A DNA stretch of 64,000 bases from Palsa-147 sp049279675 (GCA_049279675.1 JBAPOP010000168.1:124001-188000); one strand, 5' to 3'. Counted from the stretch's first letter, positions 18,541 through 27,159 are shown. Notes: generated by a model from the sequence alone, not told the origin. A program made the numbers and translations.

Positions 18541-19353
18541 ATGTCTTCGCTCGCAATTGTTGTCGAGAACCTCAAAAAATACTTTCCTCCTGCGGTCGCG
18601 GGGTGGCGCGGATTTGTCCAGCCGTTTGGACGCGCGACCCTACCGGCTTTGCTGGGCGTGTCCTTCGACGTTGCGGCGGGCGAGGCCGTGGCCATTGTTG
18701 GTCCAAATGGCGCAGGGAAGTCCACGCTGCTGCGAATTCTCGCAACACTACTGATTCCGACGTCGGGCCGCGCGGAGCTTGGCGGCTTCGATCTTTCGCG
18801 CGATTCCGCGGGTGCGCGAAGCAAGCTCGGCTATTACACCGGCGGCGACGACGGATTCTACGGGCGCCTGAGCGCGCGTGAAAATCTGGAATTCTTTGCC
18901 GTCATGAACAATCAAGCAGGCCCGGAAGTTTCCCGCGAGATTCGTCGCATCGCGGAATGGATCGGCCTCGGCGATGCACTCGACCGCCAGGTCCGCACGT
19001 TTTCCACCGGCATGACGCATCGCTTGGGGCTTGCTCGCGCGCTCTTGCACCGGCCGAGCGTCCTACTGCTGGATGAGCCGACACGAAGCCTCGATCCCAT
19101 CGCTGCATCGGAATTTCGCCGGTTTCTGAAGAACGAACTCGTGGTCGCGCACGGCACCGCGCTTCTGTTTGCTTCGCACACGTTGAGCGAAGTGGAGGAA
19201 ATCGCCGATCGCGTGCTCGTGCTCGACTCCGGCCGGGTCGCGGCCTGCGATGCACCCGTGGAAATCGCTCGCGCGGCAGGCAATGTTTCCTTCGCCGACG
19301 CGATCGGCCGGCTGCTCGGCCATGATGGCTCGGCCAGGAAGTCGAAGACGTGA
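18541..19353 (+). CDS. ABC transporter ATP-binding protein (NatA/DrrA-like)
   Basis: 270 residues. Walker A GPNGAGKST (about residue 59), signature region in the divergent form 'TFSTGMTHRLGLARALLH', Walker B VLLLDEP followed by TRSLDP, and a switch histidine (FASHTLSEVEEIADRV). The N-terminus has an extra loop (about residues 13-38) before the Walker A strand, as in ATPases that serve polysaccharide or lipid-linked ABC-2 exporters. It overlaps the permease gene by four bases (GTGA), so the pair forms one transporter. The cargo is unknown. No ribosome-binding site is seen; a -10-like TATAAC just upstream suggests a near-leaderless transcript. Confidence 0.92.
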   Translation: MSSLAIVVENLKKYFPPAVAGWRGFVQPFGRATLPALLGVSFDVAAGEAVAIVGPNGAGKSTLLRILATLLIPTSGRAELGGFDLSRDSAGARSKLGYYTGGDDGFYGRLSARENLEFFAVMNNQAGPEVSREIRRIAEWIGLGDALDRQVRTFSTGMTHRLGLARALLHRPSVLLLDEPTRSLDPIAASEFRRFLKNELVVAHGTALLFASHTLSEVEEIADRVLVLDSGRVAACDAPVEIARAAGNVSFADAIGRLLGHDGSARKSKT

Positions 19354-20171
19354 ACACGAGGATGACGCTCCGGAAAATTTTCGCGTTTTTCAGCCGCGAC
19401 ATCGCCATCGCAAAGACTTATCGCGGCGTTTTTATCTTGGAGCTGTTCGAAGCTTTGTTCGGAGTCGCGTCATTCTATTACCTCTCGCGCTTCGTCGAGA
19501 GCGCGCAACTCCGGAAAGAGTTGCCCCAAGGCAGCAGTTACTTCGCGTTCGCTCTTGTCGGCTTTGCGTTTTTTGACTACCTGAGTGTTTCGATCAGCGC
19601 ATTTGATTCCAGCATCGAAAGCGCGCGGCATAATCGCACGCTCGAAGCTCTCCTCGTGACGCAGACACCGCTGTGGCTCATGCTCACCGGCTCCGCGATC
19701 TATCCTTTCGTTCTTTTCGTGATTCGGATGGTCGTCTACATCGCGTGGGGAGTGTTCTTGTTCGGATTTCCTCTGCAATCCGTGAATTGGTTTGGGGCCG
19801 CGCTCGTTCTCGGGGCTTCGATACTTTCTCTGGTCGGTTTCGGTGTGTTCTCGGCGGCATATCTGATTCTCTTCAAGCGCGGCAATCCCGCGAAATGGCT
19901 CATCATCGGTCTCTCGGGGCTCGTTGGTGGATTGATGTACCCAGTTTCGATTCTGCCGCGGCCGCTGCAAATTCTTGCTCGGCTGATTCCGGTGAGCTAT
20001 TCGCTTGACGGGATGCGCGCCGCGCTGCTGGGTGGCAGCGGATTGCGGGAACTCGCTCCGTCGATCGGAGCTCTCCTGCTATTTGCCGCCGTGCTGATTC
20101 CCGTTTCATTCGCATTTTTTTCCTGGGCGGTCCGCAGGACAAAGATTACCGGCACGCTCACACACTTGTGA
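19350..20171 (+). CDS. ABC-2 type transporter permease
   Basis: 273 residues with about six hydrophobic segments (e.g. YRGVFILELFEALFGVASF, SYFAFALVGFAFFDYLSV, LMLTGSAIYPFVLFVIRMV, AALVLGASILSLVGFGVFSA, LLLFAAVLIPVSFAFFSWAV). Between TM 4 and 5 is 'KRGNPAKWLIIGLSGLVGGLMYPVSILPRPLQ', the typical ABC-2 membrane region ending in a 'YPVxxLP' loop. The GTG start overlaps the stop of the ATPase gene; an in-frame ATG lies 12 bases later. Together with the preceding gene it forms an exporter, or a permease for a small molecule or polysaccharide. Confidence 0.88.
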   Translation: MNTRMTLRKIFAFFSRDIAIAKTYRGVFILELFEALFGVASFYYLSRFVESAQLRKELPQGSSYFAFALVGFAFFDYLSVSISAFDSSIESARHNRTLEALLVTQTPLWLMLTGSAIYPFVLFVIRMVVYIAWGVFLFGFPLQSVNWFGAALVLGASILSLVGFGVFSAAYLILFKRGNPAKWLIIGLSGLVGGLMYPVSILPRPLQILARLIPVSYSLDGMRAALLGGSGLRELAPSIGALLLFAAVLIPVSFAFFSWAVRRTKITGTLTHL

Positions 20172-20215
20172 AACTTGAGGCGCCCGGGATGTTGCAGTAG
20201 AGTTGAAAAGCGCTC

Positions 20216-21340
20216 ATGACTGTTCCTGCCACCACGGTCGTCCCGTATTTCGATCTCAAGGCGGAGTACGCGGCGCTCCGCGACGAAGTGCTGGCAGCGC
20301 TTGATCGGGTTTGCCGCAACGCGAGTTTCATTCTCGGCGAAGAGGTCGACGCTTTCGAAAGGCAGTTTGCGGCGCTCTGCGAAACGAAGCATTGCGTCGC
20401 TCTGAATTCAGGTACGAGCGCGCTTCATCTTGGCCTGCTGGCGCTCGGCGTTCAGCCGGGCGACGAAGTTATCACCACGCCGAACACATTTCTCGCCACA
20501 GCCGAGGCCATCACGTATTGCGGCGCGCGTCCCGTGTTTGTCGACATTGACCCCGCCACGGCAAATATCGATCCGCGACTCATCGAGCGTGCCATCACCC
20601 GCGAAACGAAGGCCATCGTCCCCGTTCATCTCTACGGCCGCGTGGCCGACATGGATCCAATTCTCGAAATTGCATCACGCCGCCGGCTTGGCGTTCTCGA
20701 GGACGCGTGCCAGGCGCATGGTGCTCGTTATCGCGGCAGGCGCGCTGGAAGCCTGAGCCAAGCGGCGGCGTTCAGCTTTTATCCCACGAAGAACCTCGGC
20801 GCGTATGGCGAAGGCGGAGCTGTGACGACGAACGACGATCGCATCGCGCAATTCGCCCGTGCTGCGCGCACTCACGGGCAGACCGGCCGCTACGAACACG
20901 AATTTGTCGGATACAACTACCGCATGGAAGGATTTCAGGGCGCGGTCCTACAAGTGAAACTGAAACATTTTGCGGAGGCCAGCGCGCAGCGCCAGGAAAT
21001 TGCGCAGGCGTATCGCCGGTTGCTTGCGGGGGCGCGACTTCATTTGCCGGTCGACGATCCGCGCGACGAGTGCGCGTATCACCTTTTCGTGGTCTACGTG
21101 GATCGCCGCGATGAAGTCCGCAGCCAACTTGCCGATCGGGGGATTGAAACTGCCGTTCATTATCCGCGCCCGCTTCATCTCCAGCCGGCGTTCGCCGGCT
21201 GCGGCGTGCCGCGGGGAACTTTGCCCCAGTCTGAGCGCGCCTGCGATCGAGTCATCAGCTTGCCGTTCTTTCCGGGTTTGCTTTCCGAGCAGGTCGAGTA
21301 CGTCGCCAATTCGCTTCGCGAAATCGTCGGCACTAATTAA
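20216..21340 (+). CDS. DegT/DnrJ/EryC1/StrS family PLP-dependent aminotransferase
   Basis: 374 residues, the usual family length. The PLP lysine is K192 in 'AAFSFYPTKNLGAYGEGGAV'. Other markers are 'ALNSGTSALHLGLLALGVQPGDEVITTPNTF', 'PVHLYGRVADMDPI', 'VLEDACQAHGARY' and 'VGYNYRMEGFQGAVLQVKL'. The family makes amino-sugar nucleotides for surface polysaccharides or glycosylated products. It sits 44 bases after the ABC-2 permease on the same strand, so co-transcription and a role in surface-glycan assembly or export are plausible. No nucleotide-sugar dehydratase or glycosyltransferase is adjacent, so the product is unknown. Confidence 0.9.
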   Translation: MTVPATTVVPYFDLKAEYAALRDEVLAALDRVCRNASFILGEEVDAFERQFAALCETKHCVALNSGTSALHLGLLALGVQPGDEVITTPNTFLATAEAITYCGARPVFVDIDPATANIDPRLIERAITRETKAIVPVHLYGRVADMDPILEIASRRRLGVLEDACQAHGARYRGRRAGSLSQAAAFSFYPTKNLGAYGEGGAVTTNDDRIAQFARAARTHGQTGRYEHEFVGYNYRMEGFQGAVLQVKLKHFAEASAQRQEIAQAYRRLLAGARLHLPVDDPRDECAYHLFVVYVDRRDEVRSQLADRGIETAVHYPRPLHLQPAFAGCGVPRGTLPQSERACDRVISLPFFPGLLSEQVEYVANSLREIVGTN

Positions 21341-21377
21341 TAAGACCGAGTCGCCAAATCAAACTCAATTTCCTTTC

Positions 21378-21417
21378 GGATAAAAACAAAAAGGGACAGG
21401 CACGAGGCCTGTCCCTT
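21378..21417 (-). terminator. Intrinsic terminator of the PilZ/coiled-coil gene
   Basis: A perfect 11-bp hairpin, AAGGGACAGGC (21391-21401) with GCCTGTCCCTT (21407-21417) and a 5-base loop. Read on the minus strand it is followed by TTTGTTTTTATCC, a proper T-tract, 23 bases after the stop of the minus-strand gene ending at 21440. On the plus strand there is no T-tract, although the hairpin also lies 50 bases after the aminotransferase gene. Confidence 0.8.
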
Positions 21418-21439
21418 GAAAAATTAGCCTTCCGAAAAT

Positions 21440-24223
21440 TTACATGCCGGCCCGATTTTCGCGAGGCCCTGATGGATTCACCAGCGTCGGACGCGGCGTG
21501 CCCCCGCCTGAGACCTGCGGATCTGCAATGCTTTGCCGCACGCTCTCCGCGACCTGCTCCAGCGCCTTGAGGAGCGAAGTGCGCAGCGCTTGTTCACCTG
21601 ACCGGGCGAGCGACGCGAGAGTAGCCTGGCCGCTATCATTCAACTTGTCGACGGCAACGTTCACCCACAACTCGCTCGCGCCGTGCAGTTGATCTTCGTA
21701 TCTCTGGAGTGATTCCTCGTTCGCGCGCGCCAGCCGTTCGTACCAATCGCGGGCTTGCGCGTCGCGCTCGATTCGCGCCGCCTCGACGGCAGCCGTAAGC
21801 TCACGCGAATGGAAGTCGCGAGCTTCCGCGAATTTCTGCTCTCCGTACGCGGCCATTTCCGTGCGGTGGCGTTCGAGCAGGGTACCGGCGCCATGCTCGA
21901 AATTCATCCGGATCGCACCAGCGGCCCGTTCGATCTCATGCGTCCGCTCGGCGAGAGAAGAATCGCTCGCTTCGTTGAACTTCTGGGTCGCGATTTCGGC
22001 CACCTGGCGGACTCGCTCCTCGAAACCGCTCGCCGACGCATTCGCCGCGTCTTCGAGACGGCTCGCGGTCCGTCCAATCACATCGGCGGAAACGCCTTCG
22101 AGTTGCTGCTTGGCATCGTCGAGATACGCTATATTCTGCTGTGCGAGTTGCTCCGCAAGGCGATCCGATAGTTCCTGCCTTCTCGAGTCGAACACTCCTT
22201 CGGTCTTGGCCAGCGATTCCTGCGTGAGGGTTTCGATATACTCTTGCGCTTGTTTCTGGTGCCACTCCGCGTTCTTGACAAGGTCTTCGATCACTGCGTG
22301 AGTCGCGCGTCCTCCGCTGGTATTGAGTTCCTCATTCCAGCGCGTCAGCGCCTCTGACCGGGCGTTTTCGAACTCGGTCCGCAATTCCGCCAGCGTGGCC
22401 GACATCTGGGCGCCGGCGTCACGCCTGCTGCTCTCGGCCGCCTGGCGCAGCCGCTCGCGATACATTCTCAAGCCCTCTTCGGCTTGCACTTCGTGCGCCG
22501 TAAGTTCGCGGACCAACTCCGGCACGCGCTCGAGGTGCGGCGCGAGGCGCGCGTCGAGTTCCGCGAGCGTCTTCGATACGAGCTGATGGCCCGCGGCATC
22601 TAGCGCCGGCTGAACGCGTTGCGGCAGCTCGGAGGTCAGCGCGTCGGCATGGCGGCGCAACTCCATCACCTGCGATTGCAGCGAGGAATCGAGGCGCCGG
22701 TGCAATTGATTGACGGCATCGTGGCTCGCAGCATCAATTTGCGCGGAGAATTCTCGCATGCGTTCCGCGGCACCCTCGATGTCCACCAGTGAAGTTCGCG
22801 CGCGCTGGAGTTCCGCATCCAACGCGCCTCGAATTCCTGAGAGCGCTTGCTGCGCTTCCGAAACAGCGTTCGTCATCGGGTGAAATAGTTGAGCGATCCG
22901 CTCGGTTAATTTGCCTTCGGCGGTTTCCAGCGCCGACTGCGTGCTCTCGCCCAATCGGGACGCGAGCCGCTGAGCCGCGCCGTCGAGCGACGATTGCAGC
23001 AATTCGTTCCATTCGCCCCGCGCCTGCCCCATCTGCTCTTGCAGTTTCTCGCGCCACGCCTTGCTCAAGTCGTCGAGCGCCACAGTTTCTTGCGCCGCGT
23101 CTTTCAGCCGCCGCATACGCTGGTCAACCGCTGCTTCGGCCGCTTCAAGCGCCATCTTGATTTGCGCCAGGCGATCTCCTGAGGACGCCGCGGCTTGCGC
23201 TTCCTCGCGCACAGCCTGCGCGCCGCGCTCGAGATCGGCGACGAGCGATCGCATCTGGTCGATGTGCGCAGCGAACTCCTGTTTCAGATCCGCCCTCAGC
23301 TCTTCGCGCACCCACGACATTTGCCCTGTAACGCGCGCGGAAATTTCGTCCTGCACGCTGGCCATCTGCTCGCTCGCGCGCTTCGAGATTTCTTCCCGCG
23401 CCGCATCGCGTTCGCGGTCCAGATCGTCTCGCCACATTTGGAAAAATGCTTCGGCCGACGCGATGTGTTCTTTTTCGACAGTCGCGGCAGTCTGTTTCAG
23501 TGTCTCGCTCGCCTGAGCGACCGCGTCTTCGGCGGCTCTCGATGCCTGGGACTCAATATGCCCGCGGAATTCACGAAGGAGCGGACTCTCGAGTGAATCG
23601 GCGACCGCGCCTTCCTGCACCACCGCGCCGGCAAATCCGAACGCTCCCGCGCTCGCAGGTGTTGCTTCTTCATGCGTCTCGATTTCCAAATTCTTGTCCG
23701 CGAAATCTGCCAGGGGAGTCTCCGTTTCGGGTCTGAAGTGTTCTGTGGGGAACTGCTCAGTCTGCGCGCGCGATGTTGTCTCTGAATTCATCCATTTGGC
23801 AACCGCGTCGCCAGGAGTGCGTTCTGTGGCGGCCGGCGCGCGCAGAGTCGAAGCGGTAGTCTCCCAATCCTCTGGCGGTGATTCCAGGCTCCAAACATTG
23901 CCGGGACTTTCCAGCTCGACCGCGATCTGGAACATCTCGCGAACTGTTCGCGGCCGCTGAATCCATACAACACGCGCGCGTACGCGATGCGGCCCATCGG
24001 CATTTTCCGGCGCCGGAATTTCCAGCGTGATCCAGGTATTTTTCGGAAGATGATGCTTCGAAGGATATTTGCAGCCGTAGGTGTTGACTGCGACCGTTGC
24101 GGTGCGTTCTTCGAATGGCTGGCTCAGCAGATCGACGCCGCGAACGGTCAGCGGAATCGAGCTAGTGATGCGAGTGGTTCGTCGGCGTTGAGCAACAGGC
24201 TCGTTCGCTGCGGCTTCCTGCAC
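21440..24223 (-). CDS. PilZ-like domain protein with very long coiled coil
   Basis: 927 residues from a GTG start at 24223, preceded by a GGGGGATAAGA ribosome-binding site. Residues about 12-120 resemble a PilZ domain: an R-x3-R box (RRTTR), 'ATVAVNTYGCKYPS' where the D/NxSxxG box should be, and 'VRARVVWIQRP'. The Ser of that box is replaced, so c-di-GMP binding is uncertain. From about 210 to 900 it is almost all charged and Ala-rich heptads (e.g. VAQASETLKQTAATVEKE, VADLERGAQAVREEAQAA), i.e. a long coiled coil without signal peptide or membrane segment. It may be a cytoplasmic filament or scaffold controlled through the N-terminal domain; this is inference. The tail 'SGGGTPRPTLVNPSGP' is disordered. 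Ends at a clear terminator. Confidence 0.75.
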   Translation of the reverse strand: MQEAAANEPVAQRRRTTRITSSIPLTVRGVDLLSQPFEERTATVAVNTYGCKYPSKHHLPKNTWITLEIPAPENADGPHRVRARVVWIQRPRTVREMFQIAVELESPGNVWSLESPPEDWETTASTLRAPAATERTPGDAVAKWMNSETTSRAQTEQFPTEHFRPETETPLADFADKNLEIETHEEATPASAGAFGFAGAVVQEGAVADSLESPLLREFRGHIESQASRAAEDAVAQASETLKQTAATVEKEHIASAEAFFQMWRDDLDRERDAAREEISKRASEQMASVQDEISARVTGQMSWVREELRADLKQEFAAHIDQMRSLVADLERGAQAVREEAQAAASSGDRLAQIKMALEAAEAAVDQRMRRLKDAAQETVALDDLSKAWREKLQEQMGQARGEWNELLQSSLDGAAQRLASRLGESTQSALETAEGKLTERIAQLFHPMTNAVSEAQQALSGIRGALDAELQRARTSLVDIEGAAERMREFSAQIDAASHDAVNQLHRRLDSSLQSQVMELRRHADALTSELPQRVQPALDAAGHQLVSKTLAELDARLAPHLERVPELVRELTAHEVQAEEGLRMYRERLRQAAESSRRDAGAQMSATLAELRTEFENARSEALTRWNEELNTSGGRATHAVIEDLVKNAEWHQKQAQEYIETLTQESLAKTEGVFDSRRQELSDRLAEQLAQQNIAYLDDAKQQLEGVSADVIGRTASRLEDAANASASGFEERVRQVAEIATQKFNEASDSSLAERTHEIERAAGAIRMNFEHGAGTLLERHRTEMAAYGEQKFAEARDFHSRELTAAVEAARIERDAQARDWYERLARANEESLQRYEDQLHGASELWVNVAVDKLNDSGQATLASLARSGEQALRTSLLKALEQVAESVRQSIADPQVSGGGTPRPTLVNPSGPRENRAGM

Positions 24224-24362
24224 TCTTATCCCCCAAGCGGATGCCAGAGCATAGCACTGTCAACTTGTCGGGTCGAGTCCACAGTAAATGCGACGCGAGT
24301 TCTCTGTGGAAAACGAGTTCGCAAATAGGCGTGCGCGCGGGGGACGCTACGCCGCGTCTGTA

Positions 24363-25505
24363 TTAGTTTCCGGTACCCTTTTTCTTCGCGGCGCGCTTGC
24401 CCACGGTCGTGTCCACGCCCTGGTCGAGCTGCTTAAGCCCGTCGATCGCAGCCTTGGCTTGCGCGGCATACGGGCCAGTCGGCTTCACGTCAATGCACGT
24501 CTGATAGGCTTCCACCGTTCCCGGCGGAATGATGTAAATCATTTTTTCGCCCTGCTGCTTGGTGTCGATCGTCGCGGAAAGCGCGTTTCCGAGCAGATAC
24601 CACGCTTGATCGTCCTTCGGGTCCGCTGTCGTCGCTTTTTGCAGGAATGCCGCGGCTTCCTTCATCTTCCCCAAGTTCGAGAGCACGATTCCCAGGTTCT
24701 TCCAGCACATCACGGCTACTGTCGGATCGAGTGCGATCGCTTTATCGCACGCCGCCGGAGCGTCGTCACCTTTGCCCGACTTCGCGAGGTCCGTCGCTTC
24801 CGCGACGTAGTAGGGAGCGCTCGGCTTGAGGTCGATCGCGTTCTGGAACGCAGTTGCCGCATCCGCCCACTGGCTCAATCCCTCGTCTGCCGCGCCCAAA
24901 TTGGCCCACGACAGTGAATGGTTGGCGATGTCTTTGGGTCCTGCCGACTGTTCGGCCGCCTTGAACTCGGTAGCGGCCGTCTGGTAGTCGGCGGTCAGCT
25001 TGTCCTTCAGCGCCTGGTCAGTCGGTGTGGCCTGCAATTGTGCTTTCACAGTCTTCGCGTCGTTCATCGCCGCGACGCCCGCCATAAAGTGCGCCTTCAG
25101 GCCTTCGAATTTGGATTGATCTTCTTCTTTCTTCTTTGCTTCGTCAGGGTGTTCGGCGGCCTGCTTCGCGAGCACGTCTTTCAAATTTAACGTGTAGTTA
25201 TTGTCGGAGCCTTCCTGAATCTGCTTTTTATCCGTAAAATTCAGTTGATCCTTTGCATTCACGAGCGTTACTGAGTAAACGCCCGAGCGCAAACCGAGAA
25301 TTGTGAATTTTCCGGCCTTGTCGGTCTTGGTTGTAAATGACGACCCGTTGTCCGGGTTTTTGATCGTGACCGTCACGTCAGCGTAGGGATTCCCCTGGCC
25401 GTCGCGGATCTCACCGTCAAGCCGCCCGGACTGCGCCGCCGCCGCAACGGCCGCGAGCGCGATCAACGCCAGCACGCTGCACATTCGAACAATTATTTTT
25501 TTCAT
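24363..25505 (-). CDS. Exported protein with carboxypeptidase-regulatory-like and TPR domains
   Basis: 380 residues. The start at 25505 gives a clean signal peptide (MKKIIVRMCSVLALIALAAV, cleavage near AAAAQ) with a GGGAGAG ribosome-binding site. Residues about 27-100 (GRLDGEIRDGQGNPYADVTVTI to SVTLVNAKDQLNF) form a carboxypeptidase-regulatory-like beta sandwich. Residues about 160-365 are TPR-like helices (WANLGAADEGLSQWADAATAFQNAIDL, PTVAVMCWKNLGIVLSNLGKMKEAAAFL, DQAWYLLGNALSATI). The C-terminus is basic (KRAAKKKGTGN). It is probably a periplasmic interaction protein. The architecture is common in acidobacteria; no partner is identified. Confidence 0.8.
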   Translation of the reverse strand: MKKIIVRMCSVLALIALAAVAAAAQSGRLDGEIRDGQGNPYADVTVTIKNPDNGSSFTTKTDKAGKFTILGLRSGVYSVTLVNAKDQLNFTDKKQIQEGSDNNYTLNLKDVLAKQAAEHPDEAKKKEEDQSKFEGLKAHFMAGVAAMNDAKTVKAQLQATPTDQALKDKLTADYQTAATEFKAAEQSAGPKDIANHSLSWANLGAADEGLSQWADAATAFQNAIDLKPSAPYYVAEATDLAKSGKGDDAPAACDKAIALDPTVAVMCWKNLGIVLSNLGKMKEAAAFLQKATTADPKDDQAWYLLGNALSATIDTKQQGEKMIYIIPPGTVEAYQTCIDVKPTGPYAAQAKAAIDGLKQLDQGVDTTVGKRAAKKKGTGN

Positions 25506-25593
25506 GGCTGCTACTCTCCCTGAATGCAAATCTTCCGCGTCACGCGTCTTGAATCACCCGGCATCACGGTCACACTGCCCAATTGCCACGGCA

Positions 25594-26280
25594 TTATGAC
25601 GCAATTCCCGCCCGGTAAGCGATAGGGTCTGCGTGCCCCGCGGCTTCGAATGCTCTGAGCCGCAATCGGCAACTATCGCAGACGCCGCAAGCTTCGTCGT
25701 CGAATTGATAGCAAGACCAGGTTCGCTCGAGCGGCGCGCCCAGTGCGATCCCGCGGCGCACGATTTCGCTCTTTGGCATTCCGATCACCGGCGTCAAAAT
25801 CTCGATCTTGGTTTCCGGGCGCGTTCCCGCGCGTATGACGGTCTCGAACGCCTGGAAATATTCCGGCCGGCAATCGGGATAACCGGAACTATCCTCAAAA
25901 ACCGCTCCGATGAAAATCGCCGACGCTCCGATGACCTCGGCCCAGCTCGCAGCCGAGGCGAGAAAATGAGCGTTGCGGAATGGCACGTAGGTGATGGGAA
26001 TTCTGTGCGAGTTCACGCCCGTCTCAGGAACGGAAATGCTTGGATCGGTCAGCGCTGAGCCGCCGATCTGCGAGAGCGCGTCGAGGCGGATCACCAACCG
26101 CTCGCGCACGCCGTAGAAATTCGCGATCTCATCGAACGCGCGTCTCTCACGCGCCTCGGTCCGCTGGCCGTAGCTTGCGTGCAGCAGCGCCATGCGGAAT
26201 GTTTGACTCGCGATTGCCGCCGTGACGCAGGAGTCCATCCCGCCGCTCAATAGCACGATCGCTTTATTCGTTCCAGTCAT
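25594..26280 (-). CDS. queC: 7-cyano-7-deazaguanine synthase
   Basis: 228 residues. It converts 7-carboxy-7-deazaguanine to preQ0 using ATP and ammonia, in queuosine synthesis. The PP-loop SGGMDS is at residues 12-17, followed by 'ALLHASYGQRTEARERRAF' and 'ITYVPFRNAHFLASAASWAEVIGASAIFIGA'. The zinc cluster is the C-terminal 'CYQFDDEACGVCDSCRLR' with four cysteines. The length is normal and no lesions are seen. It lies 19 bases after the end of the queE remnant and on the same strand as queD. Its normal substrate is the product of QueE, which is broken here. Confidence 0.95.
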   Translation of the reverse strand: MTGTNKAIVLLSGGMDSCVTAAIASQTFRMALLHASYGQRTEARERRAFDEIANFYGVRERLVIRLDALSQIGGSALTDPSISVPETGVNSHRIPITYVPFRNAHFLASAASWAEVIGASAIFIGAVFEDSSGYPDCRPEYFQAFETVIRAGTRPETKIEILTPVIGMPKSEIVRRGIALGAPLERTWSCYQFDDEACGVCDSCRLRLRAFEAAGHADPIAYRAGIAS

Positions 26281-26299
26281 GCCCTAGCCGCGCCATCCT

Positions 26300-26545
26300 T
26301 CACACGCCGTGTGTCGCCGGGTCTCAAATAAATTTGTGCAATTGCAACCCGACCCGCACCCGCAATCCATCCGCCAGAATCCACTCCATCATCTCGCCCG
26401 AATTGAGTCCGGGCCACGCCCCCGCGGCGTCTGGAAACACCGGCGAGAATATCACTTCGCTGACGCGTTCGGGAAGCCAGTGTTGCTCCGAAAACGCGCG
26501 CGGTCCTTCTCCCTAAATTGGTTTGAAGATTTCGGTGATTACCAA
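26300..26545 (-). pseudogene. queE: Decayed queE remnant (7-carboxy-7-deazaguanine synthase)
   Basis: About 82 codons remain of a roughly 210-230-codon gene. The reading starts near TTG 26545 as 'VITEIFKPI', then TAG (26513-26515) sits exactly where the conserved Gln of the family's 'QGEG' motif belongs, followed by 'GEGPRAF'. The frame then jumps straight to the family's C-terminal end: 'LPERVSEVIFSPVFPD', 'MMEWILADGLRVRVG', 'LQLHKFI'. TGA (26324-26326) stands where the conserved Trp is expected, then 'DPATHGV' and the final stop at 26300. The central part with the radical-SAM CxxxCxxC cluster is gone. So it has an internal deletion plus two single-base nonsense changes (CAG to TAG, TGG to TGA). 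It lies between queD/orf56 and queC, the expected place. Matching was by eye from family knowledge. Confidence 0.85.
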
Positions 26546-26595
26546 GGTTCATGTGGAAGAAGATTTGAGCGAAAAGTGCCGGCGCGGAAATCCTG

Positions 26596-26766
26596 TCAGC
26601 GGCGTGTGGCGGATTTGCGGCGGCGCATGTAAATCAGGCCACCAATTGCCGCTGCCATCTCGAGGGCCGTCACCGGCACGGAAACGCGAAATCCCCAGCC
26701 GAGCGACAGATAGAGGAACGACGTGATGAATGCTGGAATCGCGATAATGTAGAAGGCTGCATTCAT
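26596..26766 (-). CDS. Small two-helix membrane protein (56 residues) in the queuosine cluster
   Basis: A short gene with ATG at 26766, 18 bases after the queD stop, and TGA at 26596-26598. The protein starts MNAAFYIIAIPAFITSFLYL (first membrane helix), then LGWGFRVSVP, then a second helix (ALEMAAAIGGLIYM) and a strongly basic tail MRRRKSATRR, giving a predicted N-out or hairpin topology with the tail in the cytoplasm. The ribosome-binding site is weak (GAGAATC). The function is unknown. Its position between queD and the queE remnant suggests co-transcription, perhaps with no functional link. Confidence 0.6.
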   Translation of the reverse strand: MNAAFYIIAIPAFITSFLYLSLGWGFRVSVPVTALEMAAAIGGLIYMRRRKSATRR

Positions 26767-26784
26767 AGAAAGATTCTCGTCGCG

Positions 26785-27159
26785 CTACGGCCGGTACGTC
26801 GCCGCAGTCACGTCAGTCTCCCAGACCGTTATGCTCGAAATTCCAGCGCCGTTGGGCGTTTGCTTCATTTGCTTTGAAGTCTCGTCGTAGATGTAGCGCG
26901 CGATATTTTCAGCCGATGGATTGATCGAATCGAACGGCGCGGATTCATTTAGAAATCGGTGATCGAGCGAGCGAATCACACCTTGAATCACTTGCTTCAG
27001 GTGCACGAAATCGTAGAGCAGCCCAATGTTATCGAGCTCTTTGCCCGCGAGCGTCACGCGCACTTTGTAGTTGTGCCCGTGGACGTTCTCGCACTTGCCT
27101 TTGTACCCGCGGAGAGCGTGCCCCGCGGAAAATGTCTCGTCTACGCTCACTTCGTACAT
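26785..27159 (-). CDS. queD: 6-carboxy-5,6,7,8-tetrahydropterin synthase
   Basis: 124 residues, the typical length. It makes 6-carboxytetrahydropterin from dihydroneopterin triphosphate, the second step toward queuosine. Zinc histidines are H14 (FSAGHAL) and H27/H29 (VHGHNY), with the catalytic Cys C23 four residues before the HGH. Later motifs are 'LLYDFVHLKQVIQGVIRSLDHRFLNE' and 'NPSAENIARYIYDE'. It lies in a tight minus-strand run after the helicase gene (50-base gap). A preQ1-riboswitch-like element was looked for in that gap and not seen. Confidence 0.93.
   Translation of the reverse strand: MYEVSVDETFSAGHALRGYKGKCENVHGHNYKVRVTLAGKELDNIGLLYDFVHLKQVIQGVIRSLDHRFLNESAPFDSINPSAENIARYIYDETSKQMKQTPNGAGISSITVWETDVTAATYRP

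Noticed and set aside
26277..26552. 91-codon minus-strand reading starting MNLGNHRN between queD and queC
   Set aside because: It is a different frame over the queE remnant; the QueE-like residues are in the other frame, and this translation is Arg-rich with no family features.
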